A stretch of DNA of 64,000 nucleotides, from the NCBI GenBank assembly GCA_963839285.1, contig CAWIUN010000010.1, positions 1-64,000 of the forward strand. Direction: 5' to 3'. Positions 1 to 10,267 of this stretch are shown piece after piece. The DNA is from DASSSQ01 sp963839285. Lineage in GTDB: Bacteria; Actinomycetota; Thermoleophilia; Gaiellales; Gaiellaceae. A model generated the notes under the pieces. The model made no database searches, was not told where the DNA came from, and worked only from the letters and a program-made list of their open reading frames with translations. The position numbers and the translations under genes were made by a program. Each line of letters starts with the position of its first letter. Positions within the stretch are counted from its first letter, which is position 1.

Positions 1-1832
1 TCGACCGGCAGCCGCGCCTACGTCTCCGCGGACGGACACACGACCTTCGCGGAGATCTACCCGCCCGGCACGCCCGGGTTCACCTCGACGACGCACGTCG
101 ACCGGGTGCGGGCGGCGCTGCAGGCGAAGGCGCCGGCCGGGCGTCGAGGCGAACCTGACCGGCCGCGACGCGATCTACGAGGCCTCGTCCGACGGCGGCC
201 AGGGGCCGAGCGTGCTGACCGAGGCGCTGATCGGCGGCTTCGGCTCGCTCGTGATCCTCTTCTTCGTCTTCGGGACGCTGCCGGCGGTGCTGATGCCGCT
301 CGTCGTCGCGGTCGCGGCGATCCTGAACACGTTCACGCTCGTCTGGGCGCTGACCTACCTGACCGACGTCTCGATCATCGTCCAGTTCCTGATCGCGCTC
401 GTCGGCCTCGGCGTCGCGATCGACTACGCGCTGCTGATGATCTTCCGCTTCCGGGACGAGCTGCGCGAGGGCGAGGACGTCGAGACCGCCGTCGTCGAGA
501 CGATGACGCACGCGGGCCGCTCCGTGATCGTCTCCGGCTCGACGGTCGCGGTCGGCCTGCTCTCGATGCTGGTGCTGCCGCTGCCGTTCATCCGCTCGAT
601 CGGGATCGGCGGGATGCTGATCCCGGCGGTCTCGGTGCTGACCGCGATCACGCTGCTGCCGGCGCTGCTGGCGACGCTCGGCACCCGGATCAACAGCGTC
701 AGGGTGCTGCCGAAGCGGCTCGTCGACAAGGGCCACCCCGAGGACGGCTGGTGGGGGCGCTGGGCCCGGCTCGTGATGCGGCGCCCGCTGCCCGTCGCGG
801 CGGCGGGGCTCGCGGTCGTCGGCACGCTCGTCTTCTTCGGCGTGCAGCTGAACCCGAGCGAGGCGCAGGTGAAGGACTTCCCCGGACAGGGCGACGCGAT
901 CGACGGCCGCGCGGCGCTCGCCGACGCGGGCATCTCCCCCGGCGTGCTCAAGCCCTTCGTCGTCCTCGTCGAGCACGGGAAGCCGCGCGCGCCGGTGGTC
1001 GAGAAGCTGCGCGCGGTGCCGGGCGTCGCGGCCGCGGTCGCCCCGCCGGGGTGGCAGCAACGGCCCGAACGGCCTCGTCGAGGCGTTCCCCGCGAGCGAC
1101 GGCGCCTCGAAGGAGGTGCGGACGACGATCAAGCGCGTCCGCGCCGCGCTGCACGGAACGGGCGGCACGCTCGGAGGCGTCGCCGCCGAGGACCGGGACT
1201 TCGTCGCCGCCGTCTACTCGAACTTCCCCTACGTGCTCGGCTTCGTCGTCCTGCTCACGTTCGTCCTGCTCGCGCGCGCCTTCCGCTCGCTGGTGCTGCC
1301 GCTGAAGGCGGTCGTGCTCAACCTCGTCTCGCTGACGGCCGCCTACGGGATCATCGTCTTCGTCTTCCAGCAGGGGCACGGCTCCGAGTCGATCTGGGGC
1401 GTGCACGCAACGCAGTCGATCATCCCCTGGATCCCGCTGATGATCTTCGCGTTCCTCTACGGGCTCTCGATGGACTACGAGGTCTTCATGCTGAGCCGGA
1501 TGCGCGAGGCCTACGACGAGACCGGCGACACGCGGCACGCGGTCGAGCTCGGGCTGGCGCGGACCGGGAAGCTGGTCACGAGCGCGGCGCTCGTCCTCAT
1601 GTTCGCGTTCTTCGTGCTCTCGACCGGCCCCGGCGTCGACATCAAGCAGTTCGGGATCGGGCTCGCAGCGGGGATCATCCTCGACGCGACCGTGATCCGG
1701 GCGCTGCTCGTGCCGGCGCTGATGCGGCTGCTCGGGAGCTGGAACTGGTACCTGCCGGCCTGGCTCGCGCGCGCGCTCTTCGTGCGGCCCTCGCCGCGGG
1801 CGCCGGAGCAGCCCGCGTCCGAGCCGGCCTGA
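1..1832 (+). CDS. MMPL/RND-family membrane transporter, 3' part
   Basis: The 5' end lies outside the window. About 610 residues remain: an extracytoplasmic loop, then two blocks of transmembrane helices. The first block contains GVAIDYALLMIFRFRDE, the second YGLSMDYEVFMLSRMREAY; both are hallmarks of the MMPL family (MmpL3-like proton-driven exporters of lipids or small molecules). The frame changes twice, at about 142 (frame 1 to 2) and about 1049 (within a GGGG run, frame 2 to 3), while the protein stays conserved across both breaks, so indels in the sequence are more likely than a decayed gene. The tail is Pro/Ala/Glu-rich. The convergent DUF2182 gene ends 75 bp away. The transported substrate cannot be told from the sequence. 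Confidence 0.88.
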
Positions 1833-1906
1833 GCTCCTCCGGCTCGAGCGCGGCTCCGACCCGCTACCCGCGCCGCCGGGCGGCCGCCGCTCCGGCCGCT
1901 CGGCGG

Positions 1907-2728
<822 letters not shown>

Positions 2729-2732
2729 GCCC

Positions 2733-3335
2733 TCAGGCGGCCCACGCGAACTCGGACGTCGAGAGGCCGGACTTCCCCTCGTAGCTGATCCCGAAGGCGT
2801 CGATCCGGGATCGCGTCGCCTCCGCGATCGTCAGGTTCGACCCGGCCGGGTGGAACATCCCCTGGAGGCGGATCGGCTCGCCGGTCTCGACCCCGAAGGG
2901 GACGATGTCCTCGATCTCGAAGTCGATCGCGTCGCCGACGCGGACGCTGTGCCGCACCCCGTCGTCGACGATCTCGATCGCGGCGCGCTCGATGCCGAGC
3001 ACCTCGCCGACGAGCGGCGCCAGGGCGCCCATCGGGCCGCCGAGCTGCCCGGCGAAGACCGCGGTCAGCTTCTCGGCCTGCTCCTCGCTCGCCCGCTCGT
3101 CCACGAACAGCCCGAGCCGCCAGTTGCCCTCGGTCATCACCTTCGGCGTGTCGGCGACGAGCGCGACGTTGAGGCCGCTCACCTCCGTCCCGTCGATCTC
3201 GCCCTCGTGGACGGCGAAGGCGAGCAGGACGCGGCAGAAGTCGTACGTCGCCCCGTGGTCGAAGGAGGCGTTGCACGGGCAGATCAGGTCGCACGAGCAC
3301 GTCTCCACGTAGCTTCCCCGCAAGCTCCAGGACAT
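2733..3335 (-). CDS. DUF1326 domain protein
   Basis: 200 residues. The N-terminus carries a dense cysteine motif, VETCSCDLICPCNASF (residues 10-25), typical of DUF1326, followed by a beta-rich body with conserved GMFHPAGSNL. The ATG has a good ribosome binding site (GGGAGG, 7 nt upstream). It is the first gene of a two-gene unit with the DUF2182 membrane protein. No signal peptide is seen, so it is probably cytoplasmic. Function unknown; the CxC...CxC pattern suggests metal or redox chemistry together with the membrane partner (inference). Confidence 0.85.
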   Translation of the reverse strand: MSWSLRGSYVETCSCDLICPCNASFDHGATYDFCRVLLAFAVHEGEIDGTEVSGLNVALVADTPKVMTEGNWRLGLFVDERASEEQAEKLTAVFAGQLGGPMGALAPLVGEVLGIERAAIEIVDDGVRHSVRVGDAIDFEIEDIVPFGVETGEPIRLQGMFHPAGSNLTIAEATRSRIDAFGISYEGKSGLSTSEFAWAA

Positions 3336-3391
3336 CGATACCTCCCATCGGGTTGCGAAACGCCGATTCTCCGCCCGGGGCGGCGCCCGCG

Positions 3392-5167
3392 TCAACCGGG
3401 CCCGAGCCGGCTCCGGAAACGGAGCGACTCGGGGTACGGGTAGAAGTCCATCAGCTCGCCGCTCTCGATCCGCCGCTGGGCCGCCTGCCAGAACTCGGGC
3501 TCGAGCAGGTCCGGGTGGTGGCGGAGGAAGAGCTCGCGCAGGCGCGGGTCGCCGAGCAGGAAGGTCGCGAACTCCTCCGGGAAGACGTCGTTGCGCAGCA
3601 CCCCGTACCACGGCTCCGCCGCCAGCTCCGCCTCCGGGTCGGGCGCGGCCGGCAGCCGGCGGAAGTTGACGTCGCAGAGGTAGTCGATCTCGTCGTAGTC
3701 GTAGAAGACGACCCTGCCGTAGCTCGTGACGCCGAAGTTCCGCCAGAGCATGTCCCCGGGGAAGATGTTCGCCGCGGCCAGGTCGCGGATCGCGTTGCCG
3801 TAGTCGACGACCGCGGCCTCGAGCTCCTCCGGCGAGGCGCGGTCGATGTAGATGTTCAACGGCACCATCCGCCGCTCGACGTAGCAGTGCCGGATCACGA
3901 GCGGCTCCCCGTCGGCGACCTGCGAGGGGGCGAGCTCGTGCAGCTGCTCGAGCAGCTCCGGCGAGAAGCGCTCGCGCGGCAGCGCCAGGTCGACGAACTC
4001 GAGCGTGTCTGCGAGCCGCCCGACCCGGTCGACGTGCTTGACCATCGTGAACTTCGAGCGGACGGTCGCGCGGTCCGTGTCCTTGCCCGGCCCGAACGCG
4101 TCGCGGATCACCTTGAAGACGTAGGGGAAGGAGGGCAGCGTGAAGACGAGCATCACCTGGCCGCGGATCCCCGGGGCCTCGACGAACGCGTCGCGGGAGT
4201 GGTGCAGGTGCTGCAGCAGCTCGCGGAAGAAGAGCGTCTTCCCCTGCTTGCCGAGCCCGAGCATCGTGTAGAGCTCGGAGCGCGCCCGCACCGGCGTCAT
4301 CGACCGGAGGAAGTCGACGTAGCCCGACGGGACGCCCATGTCGACCATGAAGTAGGCGCGCGAGAGCGAGAAGAGCAGGTTGATCTGCGCCGGGTCGAGC
4401 AGGATCGTGTCGAGCTCGAGCCGGCCGGCCTCGTCGTGGAGCACCGGGACGACGAAGGGCAGCTCGTCGTGGCCGTTGACGAGCTTGCCGAAGACGTACG
4501 CCGCCTTGTTCCGGTAGAAGGCCGAGGAGAGCACCTGGAGCTGGTAGTTCGGCTCGAGGTGCGGCCAGGGGCCGCCGGGCCGGTCGGCCAGCGCGCGCTC
4601 GAGCCGGTCGAGGTCGCGCTCGAGGTCGGCGAAGGGCGGCGCCCAGCCGAAGTCGCGGAAGACCTGCTCCAGGCAGGCGCGCTCGCCGTCGACCCGCGGG
4701 TAGTAGCTGCGGTAGATCGGCGGCTCGGACTCGATGTACTCGGTCGAGATCGCCGCGCGGACGAAGATCAGGTCGTTCGCGTAGTAGGTGCGGCGGAGGA
4801 TCCGCGTGATCACCGAGTTGAAGAAGGTCTCGGCGAGCTCGGGCTGGGGGTGCTCGACGAGCAGCCCGACGTAGTGGAGCTTCGCGTCGCGCCAGGTCCG
4901 GTCCGCGAGCGCCTCGACGTCGAACTCGGCGCGCAGCCGGTCGACGCACTCGCGGACGCGCTCGTCGTAGAAGCGGATCCGCTCCTGGACCGCGTGCTGC
5001 TGCTCCGTCCAGGCGCCGGCCTCGAAGCGCTCGCGGGCGCGGGCGCTCGTGGCGCGGAAGAGCCGGTAGTGCTTGTCGAAGCCCTCGATCAGGACCGCGG
5101 CGATCTGTCGCGCCGCGTCCTCCGGGACGGCTGCGGTAGCCTGGGCCTCCTTCGTCCCCACGAGCAC
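3392..5167 (-). CDS. aceK: Isocitrate dehydrogenase kinase/phosphatase
   Basis: 591 residues, close to the usual AceK length. Family motifs: QVMLVFTLPSFPYVFKVIRD (ATP-binding region), KFTMVKHVDRVGRLADTLEF, and NIFPGDMLWRNFGVTSYG followed by VFYDYDEIDY. AceK phosphorylates and dephosphorylates isocitrate dehydrogenase to direct carbon to the glyoxylate shunt. The substrate gene icd is divergent, with only about 11 bp between the starts. The start is uncertain: GTG at 5167 or 5161, or TTG at 5179. An AAGGAGG lies just inside the chosen start but has no start codon at proper spacing after it. aceA and aceB are not in this window. Confidence 0.93.
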   Translation of the reverse strand: MLVGTKEAQATAAVPEDAARQIAAVLIEGFDKHYRLFRATSARARERFEAGAWTEQQHAVQERIRFYDERVRECVDRLRAEFDVEALADRTWRDAKLHYVGLLVEHPQPELAETFFNSVITRILRRTYYANDLIFVRAAISTEYIESEPPIYRSYYPRVDGERACLEQVFRDFGWAPPFADLERDLDRLERALADRPGGPWPHLEPNYQLQVLSSAFYRNKAAYVFGKLVNGHDELPFVVPVLHDEAGRLELDTILLDPAQINLLFSLSRAYFMVDMGVPSGYVDFLRSMTPVRARSELYTMLGLGKQGKTLFFRELLQHLHHSRDAFVEAPGIRGQVMLVFTLPSFPYVFKVIRDAFGPGKDTDRATVRSKFTMVKHVDRVGRLADTLEFVDLALPRERFSPELLEQLHELAPSQVADGEPLVIRHCYVERRMVPLNIYIDRASPEELEAAVVDYGNAIRDLAAANIFPGDMLWRNFGVTSYGRVVFYDYDEIDYLCDVNFRRLPAAPDPEAELAAEPWYGVLRNDVFPEEFATFLLGDPRLRELFLRHHPDLLEPEFWQAAQRRIESGELMDFYPYPESLRFRSRLGPG

Positions 5168-5178
5168 ACGGTAGGTCA

Positions 5179-6420
5179 ATGAGCGCGACGACGCACATCG
5201 AGGTTCCCGCAGACGGCGCCCGGATCGTCCCCGGCGAGCCGACACCCGACAACCCGATCGTCCCCTTCATCGAGGGCGACGGGATCGGCGTCGACATCAC
5301 GCCGGTGATGCAGACCGTGGTCGACGCCTCGGTCGAGAAGGCCTACGGCGGCTCGCGCCGCATCCACTGGATGGAGATCTACGCCGGCGAGAAGTCGACG
5401 CGCCTCTACGGCAGCGACGTCTGGCTCCCGGACGAGACGCTCGAGGCGGCGCGCGACTACTCGGTCTCGATCAAGGGGCCGATGACGACCCCGGTCGGCG
5501 GCGGCATCCGCTCGCTGAACGTGGCGCTGCGCCAGCAGCTCGACCTCTTCGTCTGCCTGCGGCCCGTCCGCCACTTCCCCGGCGTGCCGAGCCCGCTCAA
5601 GGACCCGTCCAAGACGGACATGGTGATCTTCCGCGAGAACACCGAGGACATCTACGCGGGCATCGAGTGGGAGGCGGAGACCGAGGCCGCCCGCAAGGTG
5701 ATCGACTTCCTGCAGGGCGAGATGGGCGTGCAGAAGATCCGCTTCCCGGAGACCTCGAGCATCGGGATCAAGCCGGTCTCGCGCGAGGGCACCGAGCGGC
5801 TCGTCCGCAAGGCGATCCAGTACGCGCTCGCAAACGGGCGCGAGTCGGTCACGCTCGTCCACAAGGGCAACATCATGAAGTTCACCGAGGGCGGCTTCCG
5901 CGACTGGGGCTACGCGCTCGCGGCGCGCGAGTTCGGCGCGACCCCGCTCGACGGCGGCCCCTGGCAGGTGCTCGAGCACGAGGGCCGGCGGATCACGATC
6001 AAGGACGTGATCGCCGACGCGTTCCTGCAGCAGATCGTGACGCGCCCGGCCGAGTACGACGTGATCGCGACGCTGAACCTGAACGGCGACTACATCTCGG
6101 ATGCGCTCGCGGCCCAGGTCGGCGGGATCGGGATCGCGCCCGGCGGCAACCTCTCCGACGAGGTGGCGATGTTCGAGGCGACCCACGGCACGGCGCCGAA
6201 GTACGCCGGCCAGGACAAGGTCAACCCCGGCTCCCTGATCCTCTCGGCCGAGATGATGCTGCGCCACCTCGGCTGGGTCGAGGCCGCCGACCTGATCGTC
6301 GCGTCGCTCGGGGCGGCGATCTCGGACAAGCAGGTCACCTACGACTTCGCCCGGCTGATGGAGGGCGCGAACGAGGTCTCGACGTCGGCCTTCGGGCAGG
6401 CGATGATCGAGCGCATGTAG
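5179..6420 (+). CDS. icd: NADP-dependent isocitrate dehydrogenase (homodimeric type)
   Basis: 413 residues, collinear with the E. coli-type enzyme, which oxidises isocitrate to 2-oxoglutarate. Motifs: FIEGDGIGVDITP (N-terminus), IKGPMTTPVGGGIRSLNVAL, DMVIFRENTEDIYAGIEWE, and MFEATHGTAPKYAGQDKVNP. Ser112, in GGGIRSLNV, corresponds to the serine that AceK phosphorylates in E. coli (Ser113), so the AceK-Icd switch appears intact. The ATG lies about 37 nt after a TAGCCT -10-like box, and a weak GGTAGG precedes it. It is divergent from aceK. Confidence 0.96.
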   Translation: MSATTHIEVPADGARIVPGEPTPDNPIVPFIEGDGIGVDITPVMQTVVDASVEKAYGGSRRIHWMEIYAGEKSTRLYGSDVWLPDETLEAARDYSVSIKGPMTTPVGGGIRSLNVALRQQLDLFVCLRPVRHFPGVPSPLKDPSKTDMVIFRENTEDIYAGIEWEAETEAARKVIDFLQGEMGVQKIRFPETSSIGIKPVSREGTERLVRKAIQYALANGRESVTLVHKGNIMKFTEGGFRDWGYALAAREFGATPLDGGPWQVLEHEGRRITIKDVIADAFLQQIVTRPAEYDVIATLNLNGDYISDALAAQVGGIGIAPGGNLSDEVAMFEATHGTAPKYAGQDKVNPGSLILSAEMMLRHLGWVEAADLIVASLGAAISDKQVTYDFARLMEGANEVSTSAFGQAMIERM

Positions 6421-6441
6421 CGGCTCGGTCGAGGTTTTGTC

Positions 6442-6447
6442 TAGAAT
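6442..6447 (+). promoter_or_regulatory. Putative -10 box of the heliorhodopsin gene
   Basis: TAGAAT lies 7 nt before the ATG at 6455, so the transcript would start at or next to the start codon (leaderless). No clear -35 is visible. The same TAnnnT-N6-9-start arrangement recurs at 7257, 11937, 32034, 36233, 36793, 49467 and 51383. Confidence 0.45.
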
Positions 6448-6454
6448 AGGGGCC

Positions 6455-7224
6455 ATGCCCGTCCCCGGCGTCGCCTCCTCACCCCCGTATCCGCGGCTGC
6501 GGCGCTGGAACGCGCGCTCGCCCTCGTCCACGCGCTGCAGGGCGTCGCGATCCTGCTGCTCGGGAGCGGCGCGACGCTGCCGGTGGTCTGGAGCTACCTC
6601 GACGGGCCGCCGTCGAGCGGCGCGCTGCAGACGAGCACGCTGGTCGACTTCCCGATCGCGATCGGGATCGCCGCCTTCTGCTTCCTGGCCGCGCTCGACC
6701 ACGGGCTGACGGCCGCGCCGCGCGTCGTCGGCTGGTACGAGCGCAACCTCGAGCGGGGCGTCAACCCGGCCCGCTGGTGGGAGTACTCGCTCAGCGCCTC
6801 GCTGATGGTGGTGCTGATCGCGATGCTGACCGGGCTGCGCGACCTCTCGGCGCTGATCGCGCTCTTCGGCGTCAACGCGGCGATGATCCTCTTCGGCCTC
6901 GCGATGGAGCGCGCCAACCGGCCCGGCGAGCCGGTCCGCTGGAGCCCGTTTACCTACGGGTGCATCGCCGGCGCCGTCCCCTGGATCGCGATCGCCGTGC
7001 AGCTCTACCACTCGGCCGCCGAGGCGCAGGTGCCCGGCTTCGTCTACGGGATCTTCTTCTCGCTCTTCCTGCTCTTCAACAGCTTCGCGCTGAACATGTG
7101 GCTGCAGTACCGCGGCCGGGGCCGCTGGGGCGACTACCTGCACGGCGAGCGCGTCTACCTCGTGCTCAGCCTCGTCGCCAAGAGCGCCCTCGCCTGGCAG
7201 GTCTTCGCCGGCGCGCTCGCCTGA
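6455..7224 (+). CDS. Heliorhodopsin
   Basis: About 256 residues and seven predicted helices. Heliorhodopsin signatures: RWWEYSLSASLM in helix 3, whose Glu is the expected Schiff-base counterion; FGVNAAMILFGLAMERAN in helix 4; and SLVAKSALAWQVFAGALA in helix 7, with the retinal lysine at codon 7180-7182. The pattern matches heliorhodopsins rather than type-1 proton pumps. The first about 20 codons from the ATG are in another frame; the shift lies near 6510, after LRRWN. The function of the family is not settled (light sensing or membrane signalling). It follows icd by 34 bp but has its own -10-like TAGAAT. No carotenoid or retinal genes are in the window. Confidence 0.88.
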
Positions 7225-7256
7225 GCCGGCGACGGTCGAGGCCGCTGGACCCGCGC

Positions 7257-7262
7257 TAGGCT
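7257..7262 (+). promoter_or_regulatory. Putative -10 box of the glycosidase-like gene
   Basis: TAGGCT lies 6 nt before the ATG at 7269, consistent with a leaderless transcript. No ribosome binding site precedes the ATG. Confidence 0.4.
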
Positions 7263-7268
7263 GCCCGG

Positions 7269-9433
7269 ATGCCAGACGGGCGCTCGACCGACCTCGGGCA
7301 GTCCCTCCGGGCCGAGGGGCTGGACGCCGTCGCGGACGTCGTCGACGCACTCGCCGCGAACCGTGCGGGCGTCGACGCGCGCGCGGTCGCGGAGCTGCGC
7401 CGCTGGGCGGCGAGGACGGCCCGCGCCGGCGGCAGCGCCCGGCTCCGCTCGACCGCGCGCGCGGTCGAGGCGCTCGCACGCGACGGCAACGGCACGCCGA
7501 TGCCGCGGCAGCGCGCGTCCGAGGTCTCGCGTCCGGCCGCGCGGCCGCAGGCTCGTGCTCGTGGGAGCCGGCGTCGTCGTGCTCGCGGGCGCCGGCGCGG
7601 GCGGGGTCACCGCCGGCCGGCGGGCGCTCACGGCCCGCGCTCGACGTGACGCCGTCCTACCGCACGCCCGTCGTCGGCGCCGCGGGCCTGAAGTCGCTCG
7701 CGTTCAAGAGCCGCGGCCGCGTCGCCCGCTGGCGGCTCGACGGCAAGGACGTGACCGCGAGCGCCGCGGGCGGCGTCCTCCGGCCCGGCCCGCTCGCCGA
7801 GGGCGCGCACGTGCTCGAGCTCCGGAGCAGCGGCGGCTTCCTCGGCCTGACCCGGACGCGGCGAATCCCGTTCACGGTCGACCTGACGGCGCCCGCGCTC
7901 TCGGTGAAGCCGCTCCGCACGCACCGCCGGGAGCCGCTGAAGGTGCGCGGGACGGTCGAGCCCGGCTCCCGGGTCCTCGTCGACGGCAAGGCCGCCCGGG
8001 TCGAGCACGGCAGCTTCGCCCTGACGCTGCCCGCGCCGGCGCCTCGCGTGCTGACGCTCGAGGCGACCGACGCGGCCGGCAACAGCAGCGTCGGGCGTGC
8101 GCCGGTGACCGTCGTCCCGCGCCGGCCCGCCACGCCCGTCCGGGGCGTCCACGTGACCGCCGTGGCCTGGGCCTACAAGCCGCTCCGCGACGGGATCATG
8201 CGGCTGGTCGACGCGCACCGCATCAACACGGTCGAGCTCGACCTCAAGGACGAGTCCGGCGAGATCGGCTTCGACCCGAAGCTGCCGTACGCGAGGAAGA
8301 TCGGCGCGACGAAGGCCTACTACGACCTGGCGAAGGTCGTCAAGCAGCTGCACGCGCGCGGCGTCCGCGTCGTCGGGCGGCTCGTCTGCTTCCGCGACGG
8401 CGTGCTCGCGAAGGCCGCCTGGGACTCCGGCCGGCGCGGCGAGGTGATCCAGACGCCCGACGGCTCTCCCTACGCGGGCTACGGCGGCTTCACGAACTTC
8501 GCCGACCCGCGGGTGCGCAGGTACAACATCGACGTCGCCGTCGCGGCCGCGAAGCTCGGGGTCGACGACGTCCTCTACGACTACGTCCGCCGGCCGGACG
8601 GGCCGCTCTCGTCGATGCGCTTCCCCGGCCTGAAGGGGACGCCCGAGGCCTCGATCGTCGCGTTCCTGCGCGAGACCCGGCTGGCGCTCGAGCCCTACAA
8701 GACGTTCTTCGGCGCCTCGGTCTTCGGCGTCGCGGCGACGCGGCCGACCGAGGTCGCGCAGGACATCCCGAAGATGGCGCGCCAGGTCGACTACATCGCG
8801 CCGATGGTCTACCCGTCGCACTGGGGACGCGGCGAGTACGGCGTCGCCGACCCGAACGGCGACCCGTACGAGATCGTGCTCCGCTCGCTGCAGGACTTCC
8901 GCCGCGACCTCGCGGGCAGCGGCGCGCGCCTCGTCCCCTGGCTGCAGGACTTCTCGCTCGGCCGCACCTACGGGCCGGCCGAGGTGCAGGCCCAGATCCG
9001 GGCGGCGCGGCAGGTCGGCGCGCCCGAGTTCCTGCTCTGGGACGCCGCGGTCACCTACACCGCGGACGCGCTGACGCCGGACGCGCCGACTTCGGCGGCC
9101 GGTCTGGCGCACGCGCGGACGACCGCGGCGAGGCAGCAGGCCCCGAAGTCGGACACGCGCCTCGCGGACCGGACGCTCGCAGCCGGTCGCGCCGCGAACG
9201 AGCTCGGCGAGGTGCCGGTGATCATGCACCACGGCGCCGTCCCCCGGCTCCGCTCCTCGCACCTGCCCTGGACGGGCACGGCCGACTACACCGCGCAGTT
9301 CTGGCTCCGGCAGCTCGCGGAGCACCCCGAGCGGCGCTACGTCTCGGACGGCGACCCGGCGACGATCAGCTTCCCGCGCGACGAGGCCGACCGGCTGCTA
9401 CCGCGGCTCGCTGCGCGGGCGCGGGCGTACTAG
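7269..9433 (+). CDS. Membrane-anchored putative glycoside hydrolase (DUF4015/GHL13-like)
   Basis: About 720 residues. A helical cytoplasmic N-terminus of about 90 residues is followed by one transmembrane segment (LVLVGAGVVVLAGAGAG). Two Ig-like regions follow (to about residue 290) and then a TIM-barrel-type domain beginning GVHVTAVAWAY, with VELDLKDESGEIGF, YDYVRRPDG, DYIAPMVYPSHWG and LVPWLQDFSLG. These match the putative glycoside hydrolase family DUF4015, whose substrate is unknown. The frame shifts at about 7545 and about 7640, both before the conserved domain. The domain should face the outside of the cell, suggesting action on an envelope polysaccharide. Confidence 0.8.
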
Positions 9434-9600
9434 CGCGGAAGGGCGAGCACGCACGGGCGCCGGTCGTCCAGGTACGGCGACGCGCGGCGATTGAGCACCC
9501 GGTAGCGGCGCCCGTCCCGCTCGAGCTCCTCGCCCGGTGCCGGCGGCGCGCCCTCATCCTCGACGAGCCGGTACCCCTCCGCGGTCGAGAGCAGGAGCAC
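9430..9600 (-). CDS. Small conserved protein, start uncertain
   Basis: Reading from GTG at 9600 gives 56 residues starting MLLLSTAEGYRLVEDEG and including YRVLNRRASPYLDDRRPC. The codon pattern fits the genome, and from memory similar short proteins (EGYxLxExxG...DxRxCxYL) occur in Thermoleophilia. The frame stays open upstream with low-complexity sequence, so the true start, or a join to the coiled-coil gene upstream through a frameshift, is unresolved. It meets the preceding plus-strand gene tail to tail. No function can be given. Confidence 0.45.
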   Translation of the reverse strand: MLLLSTAEGYRLVEDEGAPPAPGEELERDGRRYRVLNRRASPYLDDRRPCVLALPR

Positions 9601-9760
9601 GTATCCCGCACCGGGAGGAAGGGGCCGGTCGCCCGGAGGCGTCCGATCGGCGCAGGTCCGATCGGGGCGTGTCCCGGGAGCTGTCCCCCGGCCACGCTTG
9701 GTCTGGGCCGGTGGCTGCTGGCCGGGTCCGGCCCCGGACCCTGACCGTGTCCGGTCTCGC

Positions 9761-10267
9761 CTATCCGGTCTCGCCGTGCTTCGGGGTGTGTCCCCCAGTC
9801 GTGTCGGCCGCGGCCGTGCTCGGTTCGGCCGTGTCGGGGGGCCCGTCTTCCGGCCGTGTTCGGTCCGGCTCTGTCGCGGGGCCTGTCCCTCCGCCGATCC
9901 CGCCGTGTTCGAGCGGGCTGTGCCCCGGGGTCTCTTCCCCGGCCGTGGCCGGTGCGTCCGCGTGGCGCGGTGGGTCGACCGGGTCCTGCGTAGCCGGCGC
10001 CGCGGCGGCGAGGGCGCTCACGCGCTCGTTCAGCTCGCCCACGGTCTCGCGCAGCGAGCGCAGGTCGCGCGCCTGGTCGTTCAGCCGCTGCCCGGCGACG
10101 CGCAGCTCGTCGATGACCATGTGCACGAGCGAGGCCAGCTGCTCGAGCGGCCCGCGCTCGAGCTCGTCCAGCTGGTGGAAGATCGTCTCCTCGAGCGCTG
10201 GCCGCCGCACGCGCTTCGAGAGCACCTCGCTCAGCCAGGAGCGGATCTCCGGAGGGTCTTCGTCCAT
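9761..10267 (-). CDS. Hypothetical coiled-coil protein with acidic/Gly-Thr tail
   Basis: 168 residues. The first half is predicted helical and coiled-coil (LEETIFHQLDELERGPLEQL through LRETVGELNERVSALAA). The second half is low-complexity, rich in Pro, Thr, Glu, Gly and His. The ATG at 10267 overlaps the end of the flippase gene by 37 nt, suggesting translational coupling. No family is recognised. Between its stop and the small gene at 9600 lies about 160 bp of repetitive GC-rich sequence with no convincing gene. Confidence 0.6.
   Translation of the reverse strand: MDEDPPEIRSWLSEVLSKRVRRPALEETIFHQLDELERGPLEQLASLVHMVIDELRVAGQRLNDQARDLRSLRETVGELNERVSALAAAAPATQDPVDPPRHADAPATAGEETPGHSPLEHGGIGGGTGPATEPDRTRPEDGPPDTAEPSTAAADTTGGHTPKHGETG

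Noticed and set aside
80..1168. Long minus-strand open frame opposite the MMPL gene
   Set aside because: Arg/Pro-rich low-complexity translation typical of antisense frames in GC-rich DNA; the plus strand encodes a clear MMPL protein. The same applies to the many long frames opposite or shifted from other genes, such as 3353-5182, 20569-22185, 23356-25863, 25983-28142, 37320-38879, 57050-59806.
9620..10010. GC-rich repetitive stretch as a mobile element or repeat array
   Set aside because: It is largely explained by the low-complexity tail of the coiled-coil protein on the minus strand; no terminal repeats or transposase.
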